A stretch of DNA of 13,378 nucleotides. Origin: Lonsdalea britannica (GTDB lineage Bacteria > Pseudomonadota > Gammaproteobacteria > Enterobacterales > Enterobacteriaceae). Below the pieces are notes generated by a model that saw only the letters and a program-made list of their open reading frames with translations, was not told the DNA's origin and did no database searches. The number at the start of each line of letters is the position of its first letter. Position 1 is the first letter of the stretch. The stretch is from NCBI RefSeq assembly GCF_946477055.1, contig NZ_CAMKXG010000077.1:1-13378 (forward strand), given 5' to 3'. Position numbers and translations under genes: made by a program. Below, one piece after another: positions 7,013-13,378 of the stretch.

Positions 7013-9358
7013 ATGAAGCAAATCCGGCTGTTAGCCCAGTATTACGTTGATTTGATGGTGAGACTTGGGCTGGTTCGCTTTTCCATTCTGCTGGCTTCCG
7101 CACTTGTGCTGTTAGCGCTGGTGGTCCAGATGGCGGTGACCATGCTGCTCAGCGGTCAGGTTGAACGCATCGATGTGGTGCGATCCATCTTTTTTGGCCT
7201 CTTAATCACGCCCTGGGCGGTTTATTTCCTGTCGGTAGTGGTCGAGCAGCTTGAAGAGTCTCGACAGCGCCTGTCGCGTTTGGTGGCCAAATTAGAGGTG
7301 ATGCGACATCGCGATCAGGAGCTGAACGCCAAACTGCAAAACAACATCGCTCAGCTCAATCAGGAAATCACCGATCGCATCAAAGCCGAAGAGTCACGCC
7401 TCGAAATGCTCAGCAAACTGCGCGAAGAAATGGCGCGGCGCGAACAGGCGCAGGTGGAACTGGAGCAACAGTCGGCGCTGCTGCGCTCTTTCCTCGATGC
7501 GTCGCCGGATCTGGTGTACTACCGCAACGAAAACAAGGCGTTTTCTGGCTGCAACCGCGCGATGGAGCTGCTGTTGGGCAAGAGTCAAAAACAGATGATC
7601 GGTCTGACGCCCTTCGACGTCTATCCGCAGGATATTGCGGCCAAGGTGGTTGAGACGGACGAAAAAGTGTTCCGCCATAACGTCTCCTTGACCTACGAAC
7701 AGTGGCTGGTTTACCCGGATGGACGCAAATCCTGTTTCGAGTTGCGTAAAGTGCCGTTTTACGACCGACAGGGTAAGCGACATGGGCTCATGGGTTTTGG
7801 ACGCGATATAACGGAGCGTAAGCGTTACCAGGACGCGTTAGAGAAGGCCAGTAGGGAGAAGACTACCTTCATCTCAACGATCAGCCACGAGCTTCGTACG
7901 CCCCTTAACGGCATCGTCGGCCTCAGCCGCATTCTGCTCGACACCCATCTGGATGCGGAGCAGCGAAAATATCTGAAAACCATCCACGTCAGCGCCATCA
8001 CCCTCGGCAATATCTTCAACGACGTGATCGAAATGGACAAACAGGAGCGACGCAAGGTTCAGCTCGACAACCAGCAGGTCGATTTCATCGGATTCGTCGC
8101 CGATTTGGAAAACCTGGGCGGCCTGTTGGCCGAACCCAAAGGTTTACAGCTGGAGATGGACCTGCAGCAGCCATTGCCGAAATGCATCATCACCGATGGC
8201 ACGCGCCTGCGGCAGATTCTGTGGAACCTGCTGAGCAACGCCGTGAAATTTACTCAGAGCGGCAAGGTCGTGATCCGCGTCGGGCATGATCAGAACACCG
8301 GTCTGCGTTTCGAGGTCGCGGATTCCGGCATGGGTATCCCGGATGACGAACTCGAAAAAATCTTTTCCATGTATTACCAGGTGAAGGATCAGAACGGCGG
8401 TAAACCGGCTACCGGAACCGGTATCGGTCTGGCCGTTTCCAAACGGCTTGCGCAAAACATGGGGGGAGACATACAGGTCACCAGCAAACTGGGCGAAGGC
8501 TCCTGCTTCACGCTGACGGTGTCCGCACCGAAAGTGGAGGAAACGGAAACGAATGAGAACGGCGATGAGACGATGCCGTTGCCTGCGTTGCATGTCCTGC
8601 TGGTGGAAGATATCGAGCTGAATGTCGTGGTCGCGCGCTCGGTGCTGGAAAAACTGGGTAGTAGCGTTGAGGTGGCGATGACCGGTCAGGAAGCGCTGGC
8701 GATGTTCGACCCGGACGAGTTCGATTTGGTGCTGCTGGATATACAGCTGCCGGATATGACCGGGCTGGATGTGGCGCGCGAGCTACGCGTTCGCTACGGC
8801 CAGCAAACGTTGCCTCCGCTGGTGGCGCTCACCGCCAACGTGCTGAAGGACAAGAAAGACTATCTGGATGCCGGCATGGACGATGTGCTGAGCAAACCGC
8901 TGGCGGTTCCCGCGCTCACCGCGATCATCAAACAGTATTGGGATGCGCCTGAAACTGGCGCGTTGGACACTGCCGTCGAGGCGACGGTCGATGCCTCCGA
9001 TGTGGAGTCGATGCTGGACGTCGCCATGTTGCAGCAGTATCTGGATCTGGTCGGCCCTTCGCTGATTCACCAAAGTCTGGATATGTTCGAGCAGATGATG
9101 CCGGGCTATCTGGCGGTGCTGGAGTCCAACATGACGGCGCGCGACCAGAAGGGCATCGCAGAGGAAGGCCATAAAATCAAAGGCGCGGCGGGTTCTGTCG
9201 GGTTACGGCATCTGCAGCAGGTGGCTCAGCAGATTCAAACGACGACGTTGCCTGCATGGTGGGACAATGTGCATGAATGGATTGACGAACTGAAACAAGA
9301 TTGGCGTCATGATGTCGACGTGTTGAAGGCGTGGGTGGCTAAGGCTGAAAAAAAATGA
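7013..9358 (+). CDS. arcB: Aerobic respiration control sensor kinase ArcB
   Basis: Tripartite hybrid sensor kinase of 781 residues in the inner membrane. When the quinone pool is reduced it autophosphorylates and passes phosphate His-Asp-His to ArcA. Two membrane segments lie near 23-47 and 58-77 with a very short periplasmic turn. A coiled coil (about 78-150) and a PAS domain (about 155-270) follow. The redox cysteines C180 and C241 are at the same positions as in E. coli. Then come the HisKA domain with H292 (SHELRTP), an ATPase domain (DSGMGIP, GTGIGL), a receiver domain with D576 (LLDIQLPD), and an HPt domain with H720 (GHKIKGAAG; H717 in E. coli, so three extra residues lie between D576 and the HPt His). 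AGGA (7001-7004) is eight bases before the ATG. The last codons overlap the ArcZ terminator on the other strand. Confidence 0.99.
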   Translation: MKQIRLLAQYYVDLMVRLGLVRFSILLASALVLLALVVQMAVTMLLSGQVERIDVVRSIFFGLLITPWAVYFLSVVVEQLEESRQRLSRLVAKLEVMRHRDQELNAKLQNNIAQLNQEITDRIKAEESRLEMLSKLREEMARREQAQVELEQQSALLRSFLDASPDLVYYRNENKAFSGCNRAMELLLGKSQKQMIGLTPFDVYPQDIAAKVVETDEKVFRHNVSLTYEQWLVYPDGRKSCFELRKVPFYDRQGKRHGLMGFGRDITERKRYQDALEKASREKTTFISTISHELRTPLNGIVGLSRILLDTHLDAEQRKYLKTIHVSAITLGNIFNDVIEMDKQERRKVQLDNQQVDFIGFVADLENLGGLLAEPKGLQLEMDLQQPLPKCIITDGTRLRQILWNLLSNAVKFTQSGKVVIRVGHDQNTGLRFEVADSGMGIPDDELEKIFSMYYQVKDQNGGKPATGTGIGLAVSKRLAQNMGGDIQVTSKLGEGSCFTLTVSAPKVEETETNENGDETMPLPALHVLLVEDIELNVVVARSVLEKLGSSVEVAMTGQEALAMFDPDEFDLVLLDIQLPDMTGLDVARELRVRYGQQTLPPLVALTANVLKDKKDYLDAGMDDVLSKPLAVPALTAIIKQYWDAPETGALDTAVEATVDASDVESMLDVAMLQQYLDLVGPSLIHQSLDMFEQMMPGYLAVLESNMTARDQKGIAEEGHKIKGAAGSVGLRHLQQVAQQIQTTTLPAWWDNVHEWIDELKQDWRHDVDVLKAWVAKAEKK

Positions 9359-9377
9359 CCCCGACCGAAGCCGGGGT
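9348..9377 (-). terminator. Intrinsic terminator of arcZ, overlapping the arcB 3' end
   Basis: Read on the minus strand, positions 9377-9358 form an eight-pair stem (one G-U) capped by a C(UUCG)G tetraloop. TCA and eight T's (9355-9348) follow at once. The U-tract is the complement of the arcB codons for ...EKK, so it lies inside the coding region. On the plus strand the same stem has the A-run before it and no T-run after it, so it is a poor terminator for arcB. Confidence 0.93.
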
Positions 9378-9472
9378 GCGCGAATTATGCGCCAACACCA
9401 GGGAAACTGGTACACCTGCAATTGATTTCAGGTTTGTTAGCTCGCAAGTGTGGTAAGTACATTTCAGGTAAC
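9348..9472 (-). ncRNA. arcZ: ArcZ (SraH/RyhA) Hfq-dependent small RNA
   Basis: Trans-acting sRNA that in E. coli pairs with rpoS (activation), flhDC, tpx and others through Hfq. On the minus strand the 3' half is nearly identical to E. coli ArcZ as I recall it: TTTCCCTGGTGTTGGCGCA, then a GCGC...GCGC stem, then a GC-rich terminator and TCATTTTTTTT. The abundant processed form should run from about 9407 to 9348. The locus, between arcB and elbB and antisense to the arcB end, is also the E. coli one. The 5' end is set near 9472 from an extended -10 (9477-9485) and a CCTGAAA stretch shared with E. coli; it may be off by several bases. The 5' half is otherwise diverged. Confidence 0.93.
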
Positions 9473-9476
9473 TGAC

Positions 9477-9485
9477 AACCTATCA
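9477..9485 (-). promoter_or_regulatory. Candidate extended -10 promoter of arcZ
   Basis: On the minus strand TGATAGGTT fits TG-N-TANNNT, with the three most conserved -10 bases present, and predicts transcription starting about 9470-9472. I see no good -35 at 16-18 bases upstream, as expected for an extended -10 promoter. In E. coli arcZ is repressed by phosphorylated ArcA. Confidence 0.4.
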
Positions 9486-9541
9486 AAATGCCGTTGCTCG
9501 TTACGAGTATCATTAAAATGTGTGATGTAGATTAGTGTTTG

Positions 9542-9560
9542 TCAATTAAAAAATCAATTA
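9542..9560. promoter_or_regulatory. TCAATTA direct repeat, possible ArcA site
   Basis: TCAATTA occurs at 9542-9548 and 9554-9560, 12 bases centre to centre, in the AT-rich space between arcZ and elbB. The left part (from G9541) matches about ten of fifteen positions of the ArcA box GTTAATTAAATGTTA. ArcA control of arcZ is known in E. coli, so an ArcA site is plausible here; the match is moderate. Confidence 0.3.
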
Positions 9561-9585
9561 GTTGATGTAATGAAATGAGGACTTA

Positions 9586-10242
9586 ATGATGAAAAAAGTC
9601 GGTGTCGTACTTAGCGGATGTGGTGTTTATGATGGTTCAGAAATCCACGAAGCTGTCTTGACTCTACTTGCAATCGACCGTGCTGGAGCCGAAGCCATCT
9701 GCTTTGCACCGGACAAAGATCAGCTGCATGTCGTCAATCATCTTAGTGGCCAAGTGACTGATGAAAAGCGTAATGTTCTTGCGGAATCAGCGCGGATCGC
9801 ACGGGGTAAAATACAGCCTCTGTCCGCAGCTGACGCGGAACAGCTTGATGCGTTGATTGTTCCCGGTGGTTTCGGCGCGGCGAAAAATTTAAGCGATTTT
9901 GCGACCCGAGGAAGCGAGTGTCAGGTCGACGAAGAATTAAAAATACTCACTCAGGAAATTTATAAGAAAAGTAAACCAATTGGTTTTATTTGCATCTCTC
10001 CGGCAATGTTGCCGAGACTGTTGGGTCTTCCTGTCAGACTTACAATTGGTAACGATATTGATACCGCGGAAGCCATCGAAACGATGGGGGGAATGCATGT
10101 CACTTGTCCGGTTGACGACATTGTCGTGGATGCCGAACACAAGGTCGTGACGACACCAGCCTACATGCTGGCAAATTCTATCGGCGAGGCGGCTCAGGGG
10201 ATTGAGAAACTGGTTGCCCATGTTTTGGAATTGACTGAATGA
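9586..10242 (+). CDS. elbB: Isoprenoid biosynthesis glyoxalase ElbB (DJ-1/PfpI-like)
   Basis: Cytoplasmic protein of 217-218 residues in the class I glutamine amidotransferase / DJ-1 superfamily, close to E. coli ElbB (YhbL). ElbB has been reported to have weak glyoxalase activity and was linked genetically to isoprenoid synthesis; its physiological role is unclear. The probable catalytic cysteine is C135, counted from the second Met, in [11 protein letters not shown]. The N-terminal [13 protein letters not shown] and the [12 protein letters not shown] segment near 93 are family signatures. Two ATGs are adjacent (9586 and 9589). The second gives MKKVGV, the family start, and a better eight-base spacing from GAGG (9577-9580). 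The gene looks noticeably more AT-rich than arcB or mtgA. It overlaps mtgA by four bases. Confidence 0.95.
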   Translation: MMKKVGVVLSGCGVYDGSEIHEAVLTLLAIDRAGAEAICFAPDKDQLHVVNHLSGQVTDEKRNVLAESARIARGKIQPLSAADAEQLDALIVPGGFGAAKNLSDFATRGSECQVDEELKILTQEIYKKSKPIGFICISPAMLPRLLGLPVRLTIGNDIDTAEAIETMGGMHVTCPVDDIVVDAEHKVVTTPAYMLANSIGEAAQGIEKLVAHVLELTE

Positions 10243-10973
10243 AATCAGGCCGAGCCCTAAGTCATTTTTCGAGTCGTTTGAAACGCGCGATCGTCCGGGG
10301 CATCGTGGTCGTTCTGGGCATCTGGCTGCTGGCGATTGCGCTATTTGCCTTCCTGCCGGTTCCCTTTTCGGCGGTAATGATCGATCGTCAGGTCAGCGCA
10401 TGGCTGCGAGGTGACTTTTCCTATGTCGCTCATTCCTACTGGGTCTCAATGGATGAGATCGCCTATGTCATGCCTCTGGCGGTGATTGCGGCGGAAGACC
10501 AAAAGTTTCCACAACATTGGGGTTTCGACCTCGATGCGATCGATGCCGCCTTACGGCATAACGAGGAAAATGAAGGACGCATCCGCGGAGCTTCCACCTT
10601 GTCTCAGCAAACGGTAAAAAATTTGCTGTTGTGGGATGGCCGCAGCTGGGTGCGCAAGGGACTTGAGGCCGGCCTGACGACGGTCATGGAGCTGGCATGG
10701 ACCAAGCGTCGGATTCTGACCGTCTACCTGAATATCGTGGAGTTTGGCCCTGGGATCTTCGGCGTAGAAGAGGCCTCCCGGCATTTTTTCCACAAGTCGG
10801 CGAGTCGGTTGACCGCCAGTGAGGCGGCGCTGCTGGCTTCCGTATTGCCCAACCCTATTCGTTTTCGCGTCGACAGACCTTCGGGCTATGTGGCTCGCCG
10901 TCAGCAGTGGGTACTTCGTCAAATGAGCCAGATTGGTGGCGAAGGTTTCCTTAAAAACAACCAGTTACGATAA
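10239..10973 (+). CDS. mtgA: Monofunctional biosynthetic peptidoglycan transglycosylase
   Basis: Inner-membrane GT51 glycosyltransferase, 244 residues (242 in E. coli), which polymerises lipid II into glycan strands without a transpeptidase domain. A basic N-terminus precedes one membrane segment at about 20-41, with the catalytic domain in the periplasm. The GT51 motifs are in order: [12 protein letters not shown] with catalytic E86, [16 protein letters not shown] near 121, [15 protein letters not shown] with the second essential E168, and [16 protein letters not shown] near 190. The ATG lies in an ATGA overlap with the elbB stop, so translation is coupled to elbB. The next gene, dolP, converges on it. 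Confidence 0.97.
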   Translation: MKSGRALSHFSSRLKRAIVRGIVVVLGIWLLAIALFAFLPVPFSAVMIDRQVSAWLRGDFSYVAHSYWVSMDEIAYVMPLAVIAAEDQKFPQHWGFDLDAIDAALRHNEENEGRIRGASTLSQQTVKNLLLWDGRSWVRKGLEAGLTTVMELAWTKRRILTVYLNIVEFGPGIFGVEEASRHFFHKSASRLTASEAALLASVLPNPIRFRVDRPSGYVARRQQWVLRQMSQIGGEGFLKNNQLR

Positions 10974-10991
10974 TGCTACGGTTCTGTTTCT

Positions 10992-11020
10992 AAAACTCCC
11001 GGCGCTTGTTGCCGGGTTTA
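10992..11020 (+). terminator. Probable intrinsic terminator after mtgA
   Basis: CCCGGC (10998-11003) and GCCGGG (11011-11016) pair around a seven-base loop and are followed by TTTA. The stem may extend through AAAC and GTTT with one bulged T. It starts 24 bases after the mtgA stop. The short T-run makes it modest in strength. Confidence 0.6.
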
Positions 11021-11239
11021 TCCATCCGCCCAGCATAGTCCGCGTCCAGAGGGGCGAAAAAAACAATAGCCAAGCTAATGTATTTGGAAATCCAGCATGA
11101 TGTTCTGACATTTTGCCGCGTAGACAGGCAATATGGCGAGGCCATCGATAGAGTGTAAAACCGGGTCATTTTGCCGTCGCTGGAGAGGGTATCAAGGGAG
11201 ATCGGGCGGTGAGGTGAGTCGACGATAGTGCCAGGGCGT
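11021..11239. other. Convergent mtgA-dolP intergenic stretch, no gene seen
   Basis: Together with the flanking hairpins this makes a 315-base gap between convergent genes. I see no reading frame with a ribosome binding site, no tRNA and no promoter need here. CATTTTGCCG occurs twice (11109-11118 and 11167-11176), probably by chance. In E. coli about 50 kb of other genes lie between dolP and mtgA, so this stretch is a synteny junction. Confidence 0.6.
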
Positions 11240-11267
11240 CCTGAGCCCGCCGTTAAGGCGGGTCAGG
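11240..11267 (-). terminator. Strong GC hairpin after dolP, possible terminator
   Basis: CCTGA plus CCCGCC (11240-11251, one bulged G at 11245) pairs with GGCGGG plus TCAGG (11257-11267) around the loop GTTAA, giving eleven pairs. It lies 21 bases beyond the dolP stop. On the minus strand it is followed by ACGCCC rather than T's, so it may work as an mRNA 3'-end stabiliser or pause site instead of a classic intrinsic terminator. Confidence 0.45.
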
Positions 11268-11288
11268 TCTGTTCATAGTGGGGATGGC

Positions 11289-11864
11289 TTATTCCAGATA
11301 GGTAAACGCCGTGGTGACGTGTTTGACACCGCTGACTTTGCTGGCGATTTCCGCTGCGGCGGTTCCCTCGCGACGAGTCACCAGACCTAACAGGAAGACT
11401 TCGTTGTTCTCCGTGGTCACCTTGACGTTAGAGGACTTGACCTGATCGCTGGCCAGTAGCTGAGAACGTACCTTGGTGGTGATCCAGGTATCTATGGAGG
11501 CGGTACCCAGGCTAATTGGCGTTCCCTGACGGATTTCGTTGTACACCTCCGTCGTACCTTCCACACCCAGCGCGATCTGTTTGGCTCGGCTGGACAGCTC
11601 CGTATTCGGCGACTGACCGGTCAACAGCACCTTGCCTTGGTATACCGTCGCGATGATGCGGGCTTCCTTACTCAACTGCTGATCTTTTGCCAACGTATTG
11701 GAAACGCGCATTTCCAGCGTACCATCATCAACCTGAGTCCCTACCGTACGGGGATCGGTCGCGGTTTTGGTCGCGACGGCCGCGCTGCCGATAGCGACCG
11801 CGCCGATACAACCTTGTAGCAGCAGAGCGGCAGACAGCACGGCAATGCAAGAATATATCCTCAT
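11289..11864 (-). CDS. dolP: Outer-membrane lipoprotein DolP with two BON domains
   Basis: Lipoprotein of 191 residues, the same length as E. coli DolP (YraP). It acts at the inner leaflet of the outer membrane, concentrates at division sites, and supports envelope integrity and NlpD-dependent amidase activation. The signal peptide ends in a lipobox (LLLQGC) with lipidated C19. Ile at +2 gives no inner-membrane retention signal. Two BON domains follow, about 46-115 and 124-191. The ATG at 11864 has AAGGAG five to seven bases upstream. The diaA stop is ten bases before it, so it is the last gene of the lpoA-yraN-diaA-dolP run. In E. coli yraP is also a sigma-E regulon member; I could not identify a sigma-E promoter here. 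Confidence 0.96.
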   Translation of the reverse strand: MRIYSCIAVLSAALLLQGCIGAVAIGSAAVATKTATDPRTVGTQVDDGTLEMRVSNTLAKDQQLSKEARIIATVYQGKVLLTGQSPNTELSSRAKQIALGVEGTTEVYNEIRQGTPISLGTASIDTWITTKVRSQLLASDQVKSSNVKVTTENNEVFLLGLVTRREGTAAAEIASKVSGVKHVTTAFTYLE

Positions 11865-11874
11865 GAGGTACTCC

Positions 11875-12465
11875 TTAATCGTTCTGGTGTGGGAAAAGCG
11901 TGTTGTCTATCAGATCGCACAAGCAGTTCACAGTCAACATGTGCATTTCCTGAATTCGAGCGCTGCGGTGCGATGGGATGCGAATTTCCACATCCTGTTG
12001 TCCCAGCAGACCAGCCAGTTCGCCGCCATCGTAGCCGGTTAACGCAACGATGGTCATGTCACGCGTCACGGCGGCTTCTACCGCTTTCACGATGTCTCGG
12101 CTGTTTCCGTGCGTGGATATCGCCAGGAGAATGTCCCCCGTTTGTCCCAAGGCCCGGACCTGTTTTGCATAGATCTCCTCGTGCAACCGGTCATTCGAAA
12201 TCGCCGTCAGCACCACGTTGTCGGCGTTCAGCGCGATAGCGGGCAAACTGGGACGCTCCGTCTCGAAACGGTTAATCATGTTAGCGGCAAAATGCTGGGC
12301 GTTGGCGGCGGAAGTGCCGTTCCCGCAGCTCAGGATTTTGTTGCCGTTCAGCAAAGATTGCACCATCGCGACGGCTGCCCGCGAGATCGCATCCGGCAAA
12401 GCTTCAGCCGCGGCGATCTGAGTTTGGATGCTCTCGGTAAAACAGACTTTAATTCTATCCAGCAC
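11875..12465 (-). CDS. diaA: DnaA initiator-associating protein DiaA
   Basis: Cytoplasmic SIS-domain protein that forms tetramers, binds several DnaA molecules and promotes their ordered assembly at oriC. From the GTG at 12465 it is 196 residues, exactly the E. coli length, beginning VLDRIKVCF where E. coli has MQERIKACF. An in-frame TTG at 12504 would add 13 unrelated residues and abut the yraN stop, so the GTG is preferred; AGG ends about ten bases before it. The SIS nucleotide-sugar-like loop [12 protein letters not shown] is at 48-59. L190 and F191 near the C-terminus, reported as important for DnaA interaction in E. coli, are conserved. It lies between yraN (39-base gap) and dolP (10-base gap). 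Confidence 0.95.
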   Translation of the reverse strand: MLDRIKVCFTESIQTQIAAAEALPDAISRAAVAMVQSLLNGNKILSCGNGTSAANAQHFAANMINRFETERPSLPAIALNADNVVLTAISNDRLHEEIYAKQVRALGQTGDILLAISTHGNSRDIVKAVEAAVTRDMTIVALTGYDGGELAGLLGQQDVEIRIPSHRSARIQEMHMLTVNCLCDLIDNTLFPHQND

Positions 12466-12504
12466 GTTTGGGTAACCTATTCTTTTGTTTTCGGAATTAA
12501 CCAA

Positions 12505-12924
12505 TTATTCCTGATTGGCGAACGCGTTCGGCAACCACTCCAGCTGGTCGCCGGTGATGGCCAATACGTCGAAACGACAGTCGGTATGTTCGAAGCCGCC
12601 GCCTTGACGCGACAGCCACACCGCGGCCGCCTGCAGTAATCTTTGCTGCTTGCGTCGGGTCACGCTGGCGGCTGCGCCGCCAAAGTCCGCGTTACGTCGG
12701 TAGCGGACTTCTACGAACACCCATATCGGGCCGTCGCGCATGATCAAGTCCAGCTCGCCGCCGCGCAGCGTCACGTTACCCGCGACAAACGTCAGGCCCG
12801 CGCGCTCAAGATAGCGTCGAGCCCGTTGTTCGTAATCGTTCCCGGTTTCGCGGGTCTTCAGGATGCCGGTACCAGCTGTCCCTGGCGGAACTGCAGCCAG
12901 GTGAGTTTGCGGTTCACGACGCAA
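12505..12924 (-). CDS. yraN: UPF0102 family protein YraN, endonuclease-like fold
   Basis: Small cytoplasmic protein of the YraN/UPF0102 family, with a predicted PD-(D/E)XK nuclease fold related to Holliday-junction resolvases. Its function is not established to my knowledge. In the 139-residue reading, E32, D59 (GGELDLI) and E72-x-R74 (FVEVRYR) line up with the nuclease-like core. GGAAASVT near 82 and CRFDV near 117 are family signatures. The start is uncertain. No ATG or GTG exists in frame. The only standard start is a TTG at 12924, 67 bases inside lpoA, with no ribosome binding site. A CTG at 12861, in a CTGA overlap with the lpoA stop, gives 118 residues and coincides with the beginning of family similarity. 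Coordinates here use the TTG. Confidence 0.85.
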   Translation of the reverse strand: MRREPQTHLAAVPPGTAGTGILKTRETGNDYEQRARRYLERAGLTFVAGNVTLRGGELDLIMRDGPIWVFVEVRYRRNADFGGAAASVTRRKQQRLLQAAAVWLSRQGGGFEHTDCRFDVLAITGDQLEWLPNAFANQE

Positions 12925-13378
12925 TCCGGCGTGGCGCTCAGTTGCCCCGTGGAACCCTCCAGATGATAGCCCGGCTGTTGACGCAGCGAGGCGAAGTTGT
13001 TCGCCAGCGCCCAGGCATCCATCCCCATGGCAAACAGGCGTACCAACGAGTAGTCGTTGCGGAACTGCCCGGTCGTCTGCTGCATCAGCGACGGGTTCGC
13101 GCCCGTCAGCAGCGGAATATCGCTAAACTGCAGCCCTTCCATCTCCAGACGGAAATCGGGGCCCAGACCCGCCTGATTGCTGCGTGAACTGGCATAAAGC
13201 GCAGCGCGTACGCGAGATTTGTTGCGCAGGTCAATCATGGGTTTGATTAACGACAGCTCATCCGGTGTAGCGATGATATAGACCGCGTCCACGCCGCTTG
13301 CACTGGTGCCAGCGGGCGTTGGCGGCACCTGGGCCGGAATATTCAGGCCGCCGATGGTGGTGCCTGACTGCGGTTGAG
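12858..13378 (-). CDS. lpoA: Penicillin-binding protein activator LpoA, C-terminal part
   Basis: Outer-membrane lipoprotein that crosses the periplasm and stimulates PBP1A transpeptidation. About 173 C-terminal residues are visible; the signal peptide, TPR-like N-terminal domain and most of the periplasmic-binding-protein-like C-terminal domain lie beyond the window. The visible part runs from a linker (...[10 protein letters not shown]) into [64 protein letters not shown] and NPDC-like [12 protein letters not shown], ending LVPAS. All of this matches the C-domain of E. coli LpoA (YraM). The frame is open to the window edge. It is upstream of yraN, which begins in or at its 3' end. Confidence 0.95.
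   Translation of the reverse strand, partial: QPQSGTTIGGLNIPAQVPPTPAGTSASGVDAVYIIATPDELSLIKPMIDLRNKSRVRAALYASSRSNQAGLGPDFRLEMEGLQFSDIPLLTGANPSLMQQTTGQFRNDYSLVRLFAMGMDAWALANNFASLRQQPGYHLEGSTGQLSATPDCVVNRKLTWLQFRQGQLVPAS

Noticed and set aside
9203..9421. 72-codon minus-strand frame across the arcB end
   Set aside because: Lies over arcZ and its terminator; the sequence is explained by the sRNA and by arcB on the other strand.
11109..11176. CATTTTGCCG present twice in the mtgA-dolP gap
   Set aside because: Only two ten-base copies, no extended similarity around them and no sign of a repeat family.
12466..12504. Longer diaA starting at a TTG at 12504
   Set aside because: The extra 13 residues do not match the family, while the GTG at 12465 gives exactly the 196-residue E. 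coli length and N-terminus.

Overview
The window is a chromosomal contig fragment from a gamma-proteobacterium of the order Enterobacterales. Every protein can be recalled as close to its E. coli K-12 counterpart (GltB, GltD, YhcC, ArcB, ElbB, MtgA, DolP, DiaA, YraN, LpoA), and the ArcZ small RNA is present. Coding GC looks like the mid-50s. The direct junction of the mtgA and dolP blocks is not the E. coli arrangement and suggests a plant- or insect-associated enteric lineage (Pectobacteriaceae or a relative). That placement is inference, and genus and species cannot be read from the sequence.

Layout. Positions 1-35 are not genomic: they match a Nextera transposase adapter ending in the 19-base mosaic end, so the left edge is a library artefact. 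Then come the glutamate synthase genes on the minus strand: 3'-truncated gltD (36-833) and complete gltB (843-5306). A 684-base intergenic region (5307-5990) separates gltB from the divergent plus-strand genes. It carries a strong CRP-like site, several dyads and an AT-rich core, fitting the heavily regulated gltBDF control region known from E. coli. The plus-strand group is yhcC (radical SAM protein), arcB (redox sensor kinase), elbB and mtgA, the last two overlapping by ATGA. The ArcZ sRNA lies on the minus strand between arcB and elbB, with its terminator running into the end of arcB. A 315-base convergent gap (10974-11288) holds two hairpins. The last block is the minus-strand cluster lpoA (5' part missing), yraN, diaA, dolP.

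Function. GltB and GltD form NADPH glutamate synthase, the GOGAT half of ammonium assimilation. ArcB senses quinone redox state. In E. coli, ArcA represses arcZ and ArcZ in turn targets the arcB-containing transcript, and the same gene geometry is seen here. MtgA, LpoA and DolP act on the cell envelope: a glycan polymerase, the outer-membrane activator of PBP1A, and an outer-membrane BON lipoprotein. DiaA stimulates DnaA assembly at oriC. This is conserved core genome. I found no mobile element, CRISPR array, defence island or new gene system. The points worth a second look are regulatory and RNA structures, an odd yraN start, and the adapter.
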